DNA of 64,000 bases from Membranipora membranacea. Lineage: Eukaryota > Bryozoa > Gymnolaemata > Cheilostomatida > Membraniporidae. The stretch spans positions 9,423,387 through 9,487,386 of the forward strand of contig OU612069.1 of NCBI GenBank assembly GCA_914767715.1. Reading direction: 5' to 3'. The notes beneath the pieces were generated by a model. It saw only the letters and a program-made list of their open reading frames with translations. It made no database searches and was not told the DNA's origin. Below are positions 25,001-40,000 of this stretch, piece after piece. A program made the translations under genes and the position numbers. Numbering within the stretch: position 1 is the stretch's first letter; every line of letters starts with the position of its first letter.

Positions 25001-28000
25001 CTCACTGGAACCCGTCTACTGTACAATACTATCTAACACAACAGGTAAGAGGAGGGAGGTCTCACATGAGCCTCACTGGAACCCGTCTACTGTACAATAC
25101 TATCTAAGACAACAGGTAAGAGGGGGGAGGTCGCACATGAGCCTCACTGTAACCCGTCTACTGTACAATACTATCTAACACAACAGGTAAGAGGGGGGGA
25201 GGTCTCACATGAGCCTCACTGGAACCCGTCAACTGTACAATACTATCTAACACATCAGGTAAGAGGGGGGGAGGTCTCACATGAGCGTCATTGGAACCTG
25301 TCTACTGTAATATACTATCTAACACAACAGGTAAGGGGGGGAGAGGTCTCACATGAGCCTCACTGGAACCCGTCTACTGTACAATACTATCTAACACAAC
25401 AGGTAAGAGGGGGGAGGTCTCACATGAGCCTCACTGGAACCCGTCTACTGTACAATACTATCTAACACAACGGGTAAGAGGGGGGAGGTCACACATGAGC
25501 CTTACTGGAACCCGTCTACTGTACAATACTATCTAACACAACGGGTAAGAGGGGGGAGGTCACACATGAGCCTCACTGGAACCCGTCTACTGTACAATAC
25601 TATCTAACACACCAGGTAAGAGGGGGAGGTCACACATGAGCCTTACTGGAACCCGTCTACTGTACAATACTATCTAACACAACGGGTAAGAGGGGGGAGG
25701 TCACACATGAGCCTTACTGGAACCCGTCTACTGTACAACACTATCTAACACAACGGGTAAGAGGGGGGAGGTCACACATGAGCCTTACTGGAACCCATCT
25801 ACTGTACAATACTATCTAACACAACGGGTAAGAGGGGGGGAGGTCTCACATGAGCCTCACTGTAACCCGTCTACTGTACAATACTATCTAACACAACAGG
25901 TAAGAGGGGGAGGTCACACATGAGCCTCACTGTAACCCATCTACTGTACAATACTATCTAACACAACAGGTAAGAGGGGGGAGGTCTCACATGAGCCTCA
26001 CTGGAACCCGTCTACTGTACAATACTATCTAACACAACAGGTAAGAGGGGGGGAGGTCTCACATGAGCCTCACTGGAACCCATCTACTGTACAATACTAT
26101 CTGACACAACAGGTAAGGGGGGAGGTCTCGCATGAGCCTCACTGTAACCCATCTACTGTACAATACTATCTAACACAACAGGTAAGAGGGGGGAGGTCTC
26201 ACATGAGCCTCACTGAAACCCGTCTACTGTACAATACTATCTAACACAACAGGTAAGAGGGGGGAGGTAACACATGAGCCTCACTGGAACCCGTCTACTG
26301 TACAATACTATCTAACACAACAGGTAAGAGGGGGAGGTCACACATGAGCCTCACTGGAACCCGTCTACTGTACAATACTATCTAACACAACAGGTAAGAG
26401 GGGGGAGGTAACACATGAGCCTCACTGGAACCCGTCTACTGTACAATACTATCTAACACAACAGGTAAGGGGGGGGAGGTCACACATGAGCCTCACTGGA
26501 ACCCGTCTACTGTACAATACTATCTAACACAACAGGTAAGAGGGGGGAGGTCTCACATGAGCCTCACTGGGACCCGTCTACTGTATAATACTATCTAACA
26601 CAACAGGTAAGAGGAGGGAGGTAACACATGAGCCTCACTGGAACCCATCTACTGTACAATACTATCTAACACAACAGGTAAGAGGGGGGAGGTCTCACAT
26701 GAGCCTCACTGGAACCCGTCTACTGTACAATACTATCTAACACAACGGGTAAGGGGGGGGGGGTCACACATGAGCCTCACTGTAACCCGTCTACTGTACA
26801 ATGCTATCTAACACAACAGGTAAGAGGGGGAGGAGGTCACACATGAGCCTCACTGGAACCCGTCTACTGTATAATACTATCTAACACAACAGGTAAGAGG
26901 GGGGAGGTCTCACATGAGCCTCACTGGAACCCGTCTACTGTACAATACTATCTAACACAACGGGTAAGGGGGGGGGGTCACACATGAGCCTCACTGTAAC
27001 CCGTCTACTGTACAATACTATCTAACACAACGGGTAAGGGGGAGGAGGTCACACATGAGCCTCACTGGAACCCGTCTACTGTACAATACTATCTAACACA
27101 ACAGGTAAGAGGGGGGAGGTCTCACATGAGCCTCACTGGAACCCGTCTACTGTACAATACTATCTAACACAACGGGTAAGGGGGGGGGGTCACACATGAG
27201 CCTCACTGTAACCCGTCTACTGTACAATACTATCTAACACAACAGGGAAGAGGGGGGAGGTCTCACATGAGCCTCACTGGAACCCGTCTACTGTACAATA
27301 CTATCTAACACAACAGGTAAGAGGGGGGAGGTCTCACATGAGCCTCACTGGAACCCGTCTACTGTACAATACTATCTAACACAACGGGTAAGGGGGGGGG
27401 GGTCACACATGAGCCTCACTGTAACCCGTCTACTGTACAATACTATCTAACACAACAGGGAAGAGGGGGAGGAGGTCACACATGAGCCTCACTAGAACCC
27501 ATCTACTGTACAATACTATCTAACACAACAGGTAAGAGGGGGAGGTAACACATGAGCCTCACTGGAACCCGTGTACTGTACAATACTATCTAACACAACA
27601 GGTAAGAGGGGGGGAGGTCTCACATGAGCCTCACTGGAACCCGTCTACTGTACAATACTATCTAACACAACGGGTAAGGGGGGGGGGGGTCACACATGAG
27701 CCTCACTGTAACCCGTCTACTGTACAATACTATCTAACACAACAGGGAAGAGGGGGGAGGTCTCACATGAGCCTCACTGGAACCCGTCTACTGTACAATA
27801 CTATCTAACACAACAGGTAAGAGGGGGGAGGTCTCACATGAGCCTCACTGGAACCCGTCTACTGTACAATACTATCTAACACAACGGGTAAGGGGGGGGG
27901 GTCACACATGAGCCTCACTGTAACCCTTCTACTGTACAATACTATGTAATACAACAGGTAAGAGCGGGAGGTCACACATGAGCCTCACTGGAACCCGTCT

Positions 28001-31000
28001 ACTGTACAATACTATCTAACACAACGGGTAAGAGGGGGAGGTAACACATGAGCCTCACTGTAACCCGTCTACTGTACAATACTATCTAACACAACAGGTA
28101 AGAGGGGGGAGGTCACACATGAGCTTCACTAGAACCCGTCTACTGTACAATACTATCTAACACAACAGGTAAGAGGGGGAGGTAACACATGAGCCTCACT
28201 GTAACCCGTCTACTGTACAATACTATCTAACACAACAGGTAAGAGGGGGAGGTCACACATGAGCCTCACTGGAACCCGTCTACTGTACAATACTATCTAA
28301 CACAACAGGTAAGGGGGGGAGGTCTCACATGAGCCTCACTGGAACCCGTCTACTGTACAATACTATCTAACACAACAGGTAAGGGGGGGAGGTAACACAT
28401 GAGCCTCACTGTAACCCGTCTACTGTACAATACTATCTAACACAACAGGTAAGGGGGGGAGGTCTCACATGAGCCTCACTGGAACCCGTCTACTGTACAA
28501 TACTATCTAACACAACAGGTAAGGGGGGGAGGTCACACATGAGCCTCACTGTAACCCGTCTACTGTACAATACTATCTAACACAACAGGTAAGAGCGGGA
28601 GGTCACACATGAGCCTCACTAGAACCCGTCTACTGTACAACACTATCTAACACAACAGGTAAGAGGGGGAGGTAACACGTGAGCCTCACTGGAACCCGTC
28701 TACTGTACAATACTATCTAACACAACAGGTAAGAGCGGGAGGTAACACATGAGCCTCACTAGAACCCGTCTACTGTACAATACTATCTAACACAACAGGT
28801 AAGAGGGGGGAGGTCTCACATGAGCTTCACTAGAACCCGTCTACTGTACAATACTATCTAACACAACAGGTAAGAGGGGGGAGGTCTCACATGAGCCTCA
28901 CTGTAACCTGTCTACTGTACAATACTATCTAACACAACAGGTAAGAGGGGGGAGGTCTCACATGAGCCTCACTGGAACCCTTCTACTGTACAATACTATC
29001 TAACACAACAGGTAAGAGGGGGGAGGTCTCACATGTGCCTCACTGGAACCCTTCTACTGTACAATACTATCTAACACAACAGGTAAGAGGGGGGAGGTCA
29101 CACATGAGCCTCACTGGAACCCGTCTACTGTACAATACTATCTAACACAACAGGTAAGAGCGGGAGGTCACACATGAGCCTCACTGGAACCCTTCTACTG
29201 TACAATACTATCTAACACAACAGGTAAGAGGGGGAGGTAACACATGAGCCTCACTGGAACCCGTCTACTGTACAATACTATCTAACACAACAGGTAAGAG
29301 GGGGAGGTAACACATGAGCCTCACTGGAACCCGTCTACTGTACAATACTATCTAACACAACAGGTAAGAGCGGGAGGTCACACATGAGCTTCACTAGAAC
29401 CCGTCTACTGTACAATACTATCTAACACAACAGGTAAGAGGGGGAGGTAACACATGAGCCTCACTGGAACCCGTCTACTGTACAATACTATCTAACACAA
29501 CAGGTAAGAGCGGGAGGTCACACATGAGCTTCACTAGAACCCGTCTACTGTACAATACTATCTAACACAACAGGTAAGAGGGGGGAGGTCTCACATGAGC
29601 CTCACTGGAACCCGTCTACTGTACAATACTATCTAACACAACAGGTAAGAGCGGGAGGTCACACATGAGCTTCACTAGAACCCGTCTACTGTACAATACT
29701 ATCTAACACAACAGGTAAGAGGGGGAGGTAACACATGAGCCTCACTGGAACCCGTCTACTGTACAATACTATCTAACACAACAGGTAAGAGCGGGAGGTA
29801 ACACATGAGCCTCACTGGAACCCGTCTACTGTACAATACTATCTAACACAACAGGTAAGAGCGGGAGGTCACACATGAGCTTCACTAGAACCCGTCTACT
29901 GTACAATACTATCTAACACAACAGGTAAGAGGGGGGAGGTCTCACATGAGCCTCACTGGAACCCGTCTACTGTACAATACTATCTAACACAACAGGTAAG
30001 AGCGGGAGGTCACACATGAGCTTCACTAGAACCCGTCTACTGTACAATACTATCTAACACAACAGGTAAGAGGGGGAGGTAACACATGAGCCTCACTGGA
30101 ACCCGTCTACTGTACAATACTATCTAACACAACAGGTAAGAGCGGGAGGTCACACATGAGCCTCACTGGAACCCTTCTACTGTACAATACTATCTAACAC
30201 AACAGGTAAGAGGGGGAGGTAACACATGAGCCTCACTAGAACCCGTCTACTGTACAATACTATCTAACACAACAGGTAAGAGGGGGAGGTAACACATGAG
30301 CCTCACTAGAACCCGTCTACTGTACAATACTATCTAACACAACAGGTAAGAGCGGGAGGTCACACATGAGCTTCACTAGAACCCGTCTACTGTACAATAC
30401 TATCTAACACAACAGGTAAGAGGGGGAGGTCTCACATGAGCCTCACTGGAACCTGTCTACTGTACAATACTATCTAACACAACGGGTAAGGGGGGGGGGT
30501 CACACATGAGCCTCACTGTAACCCTTCTACTGTACAATACTATCTAACACAACAGGTAAGAGCGGGAGGTAACACATCAGCCTCACTAGAACCCGTCTAC
30601 TGTACAATACTATCTAACACAACAGGTAAGAGGGGGAGGTAACACATGAGCCTCACTAGAACCCGTCTACTGTACAATACTATCTAACACAACAGGTAAG
30701 AGCGGGAGGTAACACGTGAGCCTCACTGGAACCCGTCTACTGTACAATACTATCTAACACAACAGGTAAGGGGAGAGGTCACACATGAGCCTCACTGGAA
30801 CCCGTCTACTGTACAATACTATCTAACACAACAGGTAAGAGGGGGGAGGTCACACATGAGCCTCACTGGAACCTGTCTACTGTACAATACTATCTAACAC
30901 AACAGGTAAGAGCGGGAGGTCACACATGAGCCTCACTGTGACCCGTGTACTGTACAATACTATCTAACACAACGGGTAAGGGGGGAGGTCACACATGAGC

Positions 31001-34000
31001 CTCACTGTAACCCGTCTACTGTACAATACTATCTAACACAATAGGTAAGAGGGGGAGGTAACACATGAGCCTCACTGGAACCCATCTACTGTACAATACT
31101 ATCTAACACAACAGGTAAGAGGGGGAGGTAACACATGAGCCTCACTGTAACCTGTCTACTGTACAATACTATCTAACACAATAGGTAAGAGGGGGAGGTC
31201 ACACATGAGCCTCACTGTAACCCGTCTACTGTACAATACTATCTAACACAATAGGTAAGAGGGGGAGGTAACACATGAGCCTCACTGGAACCCATCTACT
31301 GTACAATACTATCTAACACAACAGGTAAGAGGGGGAGGTAACACATGAGCCTCACTGTAACCTGTCTACTGTACAATACTATCTAACACAACAGGTAAGA
31401 GGGGGGAGGTAACACATGAGCCTCACTGTAACCCGTCTACTGTACAATACTATCTAACACAATAGGTAAGAGGGGGAGGTAACACATGAGCCTCACTGGA
31501 ACCCATCTACTGGACAATACTATCTAACACAACAGGTAAGAGGGGGAGGTCACACATGAGCCTCACTGGAACCTGTCTACTGTACAATACTATCTAACAC
31601 AACAGGTAAGAGGGGGGAGGTCACACATGAGCCTCACTGGAACCTGTCTACTGTACAATACTATCTAACACAACAGGTAAGAGCGGGAGGTCACACATGA
31701 GCCTCACTGTAACCCGTCTACTGTACAATACTATCTAACACAACAGGTAAGAGGGGGAGGTAACACATGAGCCTCACTGGAACCCGTCTACTGTACAATA
31801 CTATCTAACACAACAGGTAAGAGGGGGGAGGTCACACATGAGCCTCACTGGAACCTGTCTACTGTACAATACTATCTAACACAACAGGTAAGAGGGGGGA
31901 GGTCACACATGAGCCTCACTGGAACCTGTCTACTGTACAATACTATCTAACACAACAGGTAAGAGCGGGAGGTCACACATGAGCCTCACTAGAACCCGTC
32001 TACTGTACAATACTATCTAACACAACAGGTAAGAGCGGGAGGTAACACATGAGCCTCACTGGAACCCGTCTACTGTACAATACTATCTAACACAACAGGT
32101 AAGAGGGGGAGGTAACACATGAGCCTCACTGGAACCCGTCTACTGTACAATACTATCTAACACAACAGGTAAGAGGGGGAGGTCACACATGAGCCTCACT
32201 GTAACCCGTCTACTGTACAATACTATCTAACACAATAGGTAAGACGGGGGAGGTAACACATGAGCCTCACTGGAACCCATCTACTGTACAATACTATCTA
32301 ACACAACAGGTAAGAGGGGGAGGTAACACATGAGCCTCACTGTAACCCGTCTACTGGACAATACTATCTAACACAACAGGTAAGAGGGGGAGGTCACACA
32401 TGAGCCTCACTGGAACCTGTCTACTGTACAATACTATCTAACACAACAGGTAAGAGGGGGAGGTAACACATGAGCCTCACTGTAACCTGTCTACTGTACA
32501 ATACTATCTAACACAACAGGTAAGAGGGGGGGGAGGTCTCACATGAGGCTCACTGGAACCCATCTACTGTACAATACTATCTAACACAACAGGTAAGAGG
32601 GGGAGGTAACACATGAGCCTCACTGTAACCTGTCTACTGTACAATACTATCTAACACAACAGGTAAGAGGGGGGGGAGGTCTCACATGAGCCTCACTGTA
32701 ACCTGTCTACTGTACAATACTATCTAACACAACAGGTAAGAGGGGGAGGTCACACATGAGCCTCACTGGAACCTGTCTACTGTACAATACTATCTAACAC
32801 AACAGGTAAGAGGGGGAGGTAACACATGAGGCTCACTGGAACCCGTCTACTGGACAATACTATCTAACACAACAGGTAAGAGGGGGAGGTAACACATGAG
32901 CCTCACTAGAACCCGTCTACTGTACAATACTATCTAACACAACAGGTAAGGGGGGAGGTCACACATGAGCCTCACTGTAACCCGTCTACTGTACAATACT
33001 ATCTAACACAACAGGTAAGAGGGGGAGGTAACACATGAGCCTCACTGGAACCTGTCTACTGTACAATACTATCTAACACAACAGGTAAGAGGGGGAGGTA
33101 ACACATGAGCCTCACTGGAACCTGTCTACTGTACAATACTATCTAACACAACAGGTAAGAGGGGGGAGGTAACACATGAGCCTCACTGGAACCCGTCTAC
33201 TGTACAATACTATCTAACACAACAGGTAAGAGCGGGAGGTCACACGTGAGCCTCACTGGAACCCTTCTACTGTACAATACTATCTAACACAACAGGTAAG
33301 AGGGGGGAGGTCACACATGAGCCTCACTGGAACCTGTCTACTGTACAATACTATCTAACACAACAGGTAAGAGGGGGGGGAGGTCTCACATGAGGCTCAC
33401 TGGAACCCGTCTCCTGTACAATACTATCTAACACAACAGGTAAGAGGGGGAGGTCTCACATGAGCCTCACTGGAACCTGTCTACTGTACAATACTATCTA
33501 ACACAACAGGTAAGAGGGGGAGGTAACACATGAGGCTCACTAGAACCCGTCTACTGTACAATACTATCTAACACAACAGGTAAGAGGGGGAGGTAACACA
33601 TGAGCCTCACTGGAACCTGTCTACTGTACAATACTATCTAACACAACAGGTAAGAGGGGGGAGGTAACACATGAGCCTCACTGGAACCCGTCTACTGTAC
33701 AATACTATCTAACACAACAGGTAAGAGCGGGAGGTCACACGTGAGCCTCACTGGAACCCTTCTACTGTACAATACTATCTAACACAACAGGTAAGAGGGG
33801 GGAGGTCACACATGAGCCTCACTGGAACCTGTCTACTGTACAATACTATCTAACACAACAGGTAAGAGGGGGAGGTAACACATGAGGCTCACTGGAACCC
33901 GTCTACTGTACAATACTATCTAACACAACAGGTAAGAGGGGGAGGTCTCACATGAGCCTCACTGGAACCTGTCTACTGTACAATACTATCTAACACAACA

Positions 34001-37000
34001 GGTAAGAGGGGGAGGTAACACATGAGGCTCACTAGAACCCGTCTACTGTACAATACTATCTAACACAACAGGTAAGAGGGGGAGGTAACACATGAGCCTC
34101 ACTGGAACCCGTCTACTGTACAATACTATCTAACACAACAGGTAAGAGGGGGGAGGTCACACATGAGCCTCACTGGAACCCATCTACTGTACAATACTAT
34201 CTAACACAACAGGTAAGAGGGGGAGGTAACACATGAGCCTCACTGTAACCCGTCTACTGGACAATACTATCTAACACAACAGGTAAGAGGGGGAGGTCAC
34301 ACATGAGCCTCACTGGAACCTGTCTACTGTACAATACTATCTAACACAACAGGTAAGAGGGGGAGGTAACACATGAGGCTCACTGGAACCCATCTACTGT
34401 ACAATACTATCTAACACAACAGGTAAGAGGGGGAGGTAACACATGAGCCTCACTGTAACCTGTCTACTGTACAATACTATCTAACACAACAGGTAAGAGG
34501 GGGGGGAGGTCTCACATGAGGCTCACTGGAACCCATCTACTGTACAATACTATCTAACACAACAGGTAAGAGGGGGAGGTAACACATGAGCCTCACTGTA
34601 ACCTGTCTACTGTACAATACTATCTAACACAACAGGTAAGAGGGGGGGGAGGTCTCACATGAGCCTCACTGTAACCTGTCTACTGTACAATACTATCTAA
34701 CACAACAGGTAAGAGGGGGAGGTCACACATGAGCCTCACTGGAACCTGTCTACTGTACAATACTATCTAACACAACAGGTAAGAGGGGGAGGTAACACAT
34801 GAGGCTCACTGGAACCCGTCTACTGGACAATACTATCTAACACAACAGGTAAGAGGGGGAGGTAACACATGAGCCTCACTAGAACCCGTCTACTGTACAA
34901 TACTATCTAACACAACAGGTAAGGGGGGAGGTCACACTTGAGCCTCACTGTAACCCGTCTACTGTACAATACTATCTAACACAACAGGTAAGAGGGGGAG
35001 GTAACACATGAGCCTCACTGGAACCTGTCTACTGTACAATACTATCTAACACAACAGGTAAGAGGGGGAGGTAACACATGAGCCTCACTGGAACCTGTCT
35101 ACTGTACAATACTATCTAACACAACAGGTAAGAGGGGGGAGGTAACACATGAGCCTCACTGGAACCCGTCTACTGTACAATACTATCTAACACAACAGGT
35201 AAGAGCGGGAGGTCACACGTGAGCCCCACTGGAACCCTTCTACTGTACAATACTATCTAACACAACAGGTAAGAGGGGGGAGGTCACACATGAGCCTCAC
35301 TGTAACCTGTCTACTGTACAATACTATCTAACACAACAGGTAAGAGGGGGAGGTAACACATGAGCCTCACTGGAACCCGTCTTCTGTACAATACTATCTA
35401 ACACAACAGGTAAGAGGGGGAGGTCACACATCAGCCTCACTAGAACCCGTCTACTGTACAATACTATCTAACACAACAGGTAAGAGGGGGAGGTAACACA
35501 TGAGCCTCACTGGAACCTTTCTACTGTACAATACTATCTAACACAACAGGTAAGAGGGGGGAGGTCTCACATGAGCCTCACTGGAACCCGTCTACTATAC
35601 AATACTATCTAACACAACAGGTAAGGGGGGGATATCTCACATGAGCCTCACTGTAACCTGTCTACTGTACAATACTATCTAACACAACAGGTAAGAGGGG
35701 GAGGTCACACATGAGCCTCACTGGAACCTGTCTACTGTACAATACTATCTAACACAACAGGTAAGAGGGGGAGGTAACACATGAGGCTCACTGGAACCTG
35801 TCTACTGTACAATACTATCTAACACAACAGGTAAGAGGGGGGAGGTCACACATGAGCCTCACTGAAACCCGTCTACTGTACAATACTATCTAACACAACA
35901 GGTAAGAGGGGGAGGTAACACATGAGCCTCACTGGAACCCGTCTACTGTACAATACTATCTAACACAACAGGTAAGAGGGGGAGGTCACACATGAGCCTC
36001 ACTGTAACCCGTCTACTGTACAATACTATCTAACACAACAGGTAAGAGGGGGGAGGTCTCACATGAGCCTCACTGGAACCCGTCTACTGTACAATACTAT
36101 CTAACACAACAGGTAAGAGGGGGAGGTAACACATGAGCCTCACTAGAACCCGTCTACTGTACAATACTATCTAACACAACAGGTAAGAGGGGGAGGTCAC
36201 ACATGAGCCTCACTGTAACCCGTCTACTGTACAATACTATCTAACACAACAGGTAAGAGGGGGGAGGTCTCACATGAGCCTCACTGGAACCCGTCTACTG
36301 TACAATACTATCTAACACAACAGGTAAGAGGGGGAGGTAACACATGAGCCTCACTGTAACCTGTCTACTGTACAATACTATCTAACACAACAGGTAAGAG
36401 GGGGGAGGTCACACATGAGCCTCACTGGAACCCGTCTACTGTACAATACTATCTAACACAACAGGTAAGAGGGGGAGGTAACACATGAGCCTCACTGGAA
36501 CCCGTCTACTGTACAATACTATCTAACACAACAGGTAAGAGGGGGGAGGTCACACATGAGCCTCACTGGAACCCGTCTACTGTACAATACTATCTAACAC
36601 AACAGGTAAGAGGGGGGAGGTCACACATGAGCCTCACTGGAACCTGTCTACTGTACAATACTATCTAACACAACAGGTAAGAGGGGGGAGGTAACACATC
36701 AGCCTCACTAGAACCCGTCTACTGTACAATACTATCTAACACAACAGGTAAGAGGGGGAGGTAACACATGAGCCTCACTGGAACCCGTCTACTGTACAAT
36801 ACTATCTAACACAACAGGTAAGGGGGGAGGTCACACATGAGCCTCACTGGAACCTGTCTACTGTACAATACTATCTAACACAACAGGTAAGAGGGGGAGG
36901 TAACACATGAGCCTCACTGGAACCTGTCTACTGTACAATACTATCTAACACAACAGGTAAGAGGGGGGAGGTCACACATGAGCCTCACTGGAACCTGTCT

Positions 37001-40000
37001 ACTGTACAATACTATCTAACACAACAGGTAAGAGGGGGAGGTAACACATGAGCCTCACTGGAACCCGTCTACTGTACAATACTATCTAACACAACAGGTA
37101 AGAGGGGGGAGGTCACACATGAGCCTCACTGGAACCCGTCTACTGTACAATACTATCTAACACAACAGGTAAGAGGGGGAGGTAACACATGAGCCTCACT
37201 GGAACCTGTCTACTGTACAATACTATCTAACACAACAGGTAAGAGGGGGGAGGTCACACATGAGCCTCACTGGAACCTGTCTACTGTACAATACTATCTA
37301 ACACAACAGGTAAGAGGGGGAGGTAACACATGAGCCTCACTGGAACCTGTCTACTGTACAATACTATCTAACACAACAGGTAAGAGGGGGAGGTAACACA
37401 TGAGCCTCACTGGAACCCGTCTACTGTACAATACTATCTAACACAACAGGTAAGAGGGGGGAGGTCACACATGAGCCTCACTGGAACCTGTCTACTGTAC
37501 AATACTATCTAACACAACAGGTAAGAGGGGGAGGTAACACATGAGCCTCACTGGAACCCGTCTACTGTACAATACTATCTAACACAACAGGTAAGAGGGG
37601 GAGGTCACACATGAGCCTCACTGGAACCCGTCTACTGTACAATACTATCTAACACAACAGGTAAGAGGGGGAGGTAACACATGAGCCTCACTGGAACCCG
37701 TCTACTGTACAATACTATCTAACACAACAGGTAAGAGGGGGGAGGTCACACATGAGCCTCACTGGAACCTGTCTACTGTACAATACTATCTAACACAACA
37801 GGTAAGAGGGGGAGGTAACACATGAGCCTCACTGGAACCCGTCTACTGTACAATACTATCTAACACAACAGGTAAGAGGGGGGAGGTCACACATGAGCCT
37901 CACTGGAACCTGTCTACTGTACAATACTATCTAACACAACAGGTAAGAGGGGGGAGGTCACACATGAGCCTCACTGGAACCCGTCTACTGTACAATACTA
38001 TCTAACACAACAGGTAAGAGGGGGAGGTAACACATGAGCCTCACTGGAACCCTTCTACTGTACAATACTATCTAACACAACAGGTAAGGGGGGAGGTCTC
38101 ACATGAGCCTCACTGGAACCCGTCTACTGTACAATACTATCTAACACAACAGGTAAGAGGGGGAGGTAACACATGAGCCTCACTGGAACCTGTCTACTGT
38201 ACAATACTATCTAACACAACAGGTAAGGGGGGAGGTCTCACATGAGCCTCACTGGAACCCGTCTACTGTACAATACTATCTAACACAACAGGTAAGAGGG
38301 GGAGGTCACACATCAGCCTCACTGGAACCCGTCTACTGTACAATACTATCTAACACAACAGGTAAGAGGGGGAGGTAACACATGAGCCTCACTGGAACCC
38401 GTCTACTGTACAATACTATCTAACACAACAGGTAAGAGGGGGGAGGTCACACATGAGCCTCACTGGAACCCGTCTACTGTACAATACTATCTAACACAAC
38501 AGGTAAGGGGGGGAGGTAACACATGAGCCTCACTGGAACCCGTCTACTGTACAATACTATCTAACACAACAGGTAAGAGGGGGAGGTAACACATGAGCCT
38601 CACTGGAACCCGTCTACTGTACAATACTATCTAACACAACAGGTAAGAGGGGGGAGGTCACACATGAGCCTCCCTGGAACCCGTCTACTGTACAATACTA
38701 TCTAACACAACAGGTAAGAGGGGGAGGTCACACATCAGCCTCACTAGAACCCGTCTACTGTACAATACTATCTAACACAACAGGTAAGAGGGGGAGGTAA
38801 CACATGAGCCTCACTGGAACCCGTCTACTGTACAATACTATCTAACACAACAGGTAAGAGGGGGAGGTAACACATGAGCCTCACTGGAACCCGTCTACTG
38901 TACAATACTATCTAACACAACAGGTAAGAGGGGGAGGTAACACATGAGCCTCACTAGAACCCGTCTACTGTACAATACTATCTAACACAACAGGTAAGAG
39001 GGGGAGGTAACACATGAGCCTCACTGGAACCCTTCTACTGTACAATACTATCTAACACAACAGGTAAGGGGGGAGGTCTCACATGAGCCTCACTGGAACC
39101 CGTCTACTGTACAATACTATCTAACACAACAGGTAAGGGGGGGAGGTCTCACATGAGCCTCACTGGAACCCGTCTACTGTACAATACTATCTAACACAAC
39201 AGGTAAGAGGGGGAGGTAACACATGAGGCTCACTGGAACCCTTCTACTGTACAATACTATCTAACACAACAGGTAAGGGGGGAGGTCTCACATGAGCCTC
39301 ACTGGAACCCGTCTACTGTACAATACTATCTAACACAACAGGTAAGAGGGGGAGGTAACACATGAGCCTCACTGGAACCTGTCTACTGTACAATACTATC
39401 TAACACAACAGGTAAGGGGGGAGGTCTCACATGAGCCTCACTGGAACCCGTCTACTGTACAATACTATCTAACACAACAGGTAAGGGGGGGGAGGTCACA
39501 CATGAGCCTCACTGGAACCTGTCTACTGTACAATACTATCTAACACAACAGGTAAGAGGGGGAGGTAACACATGAGCCTCACTGGAACCTGTCTACTGTA
39601 CAATACTATCTAACACAACAGGTAAGAGGGGGAGGTAACACATGAGCCTCACTGGAACCCGTCTACTGTACAATACTATCTAACACAACAGGTAAGGGGG
39701 GGAGGTAACACATGAGCCTCACTGGAACCCGTCTACTGTACAATACTATCTAACACAACAGGTAAGAGGGGGGATGTCTCACATGAGCCTCACTGGAACC
39801 CGTCTACTGTACAATACTATCTAACACAACAGGTAAGAGGGGGGAGGTAACACATGAGCCTCACTGGAACCCGTCTACTGTACAATACTATCTAACACAA
39901 CAGGTAAGAGGGGGGAGGTCTCACATGAGCCTCACTGGAACCCGTCTACTGTACAATACTATCTAACACAACAGGTAAGAGGGGGGAGGTCACACATGAG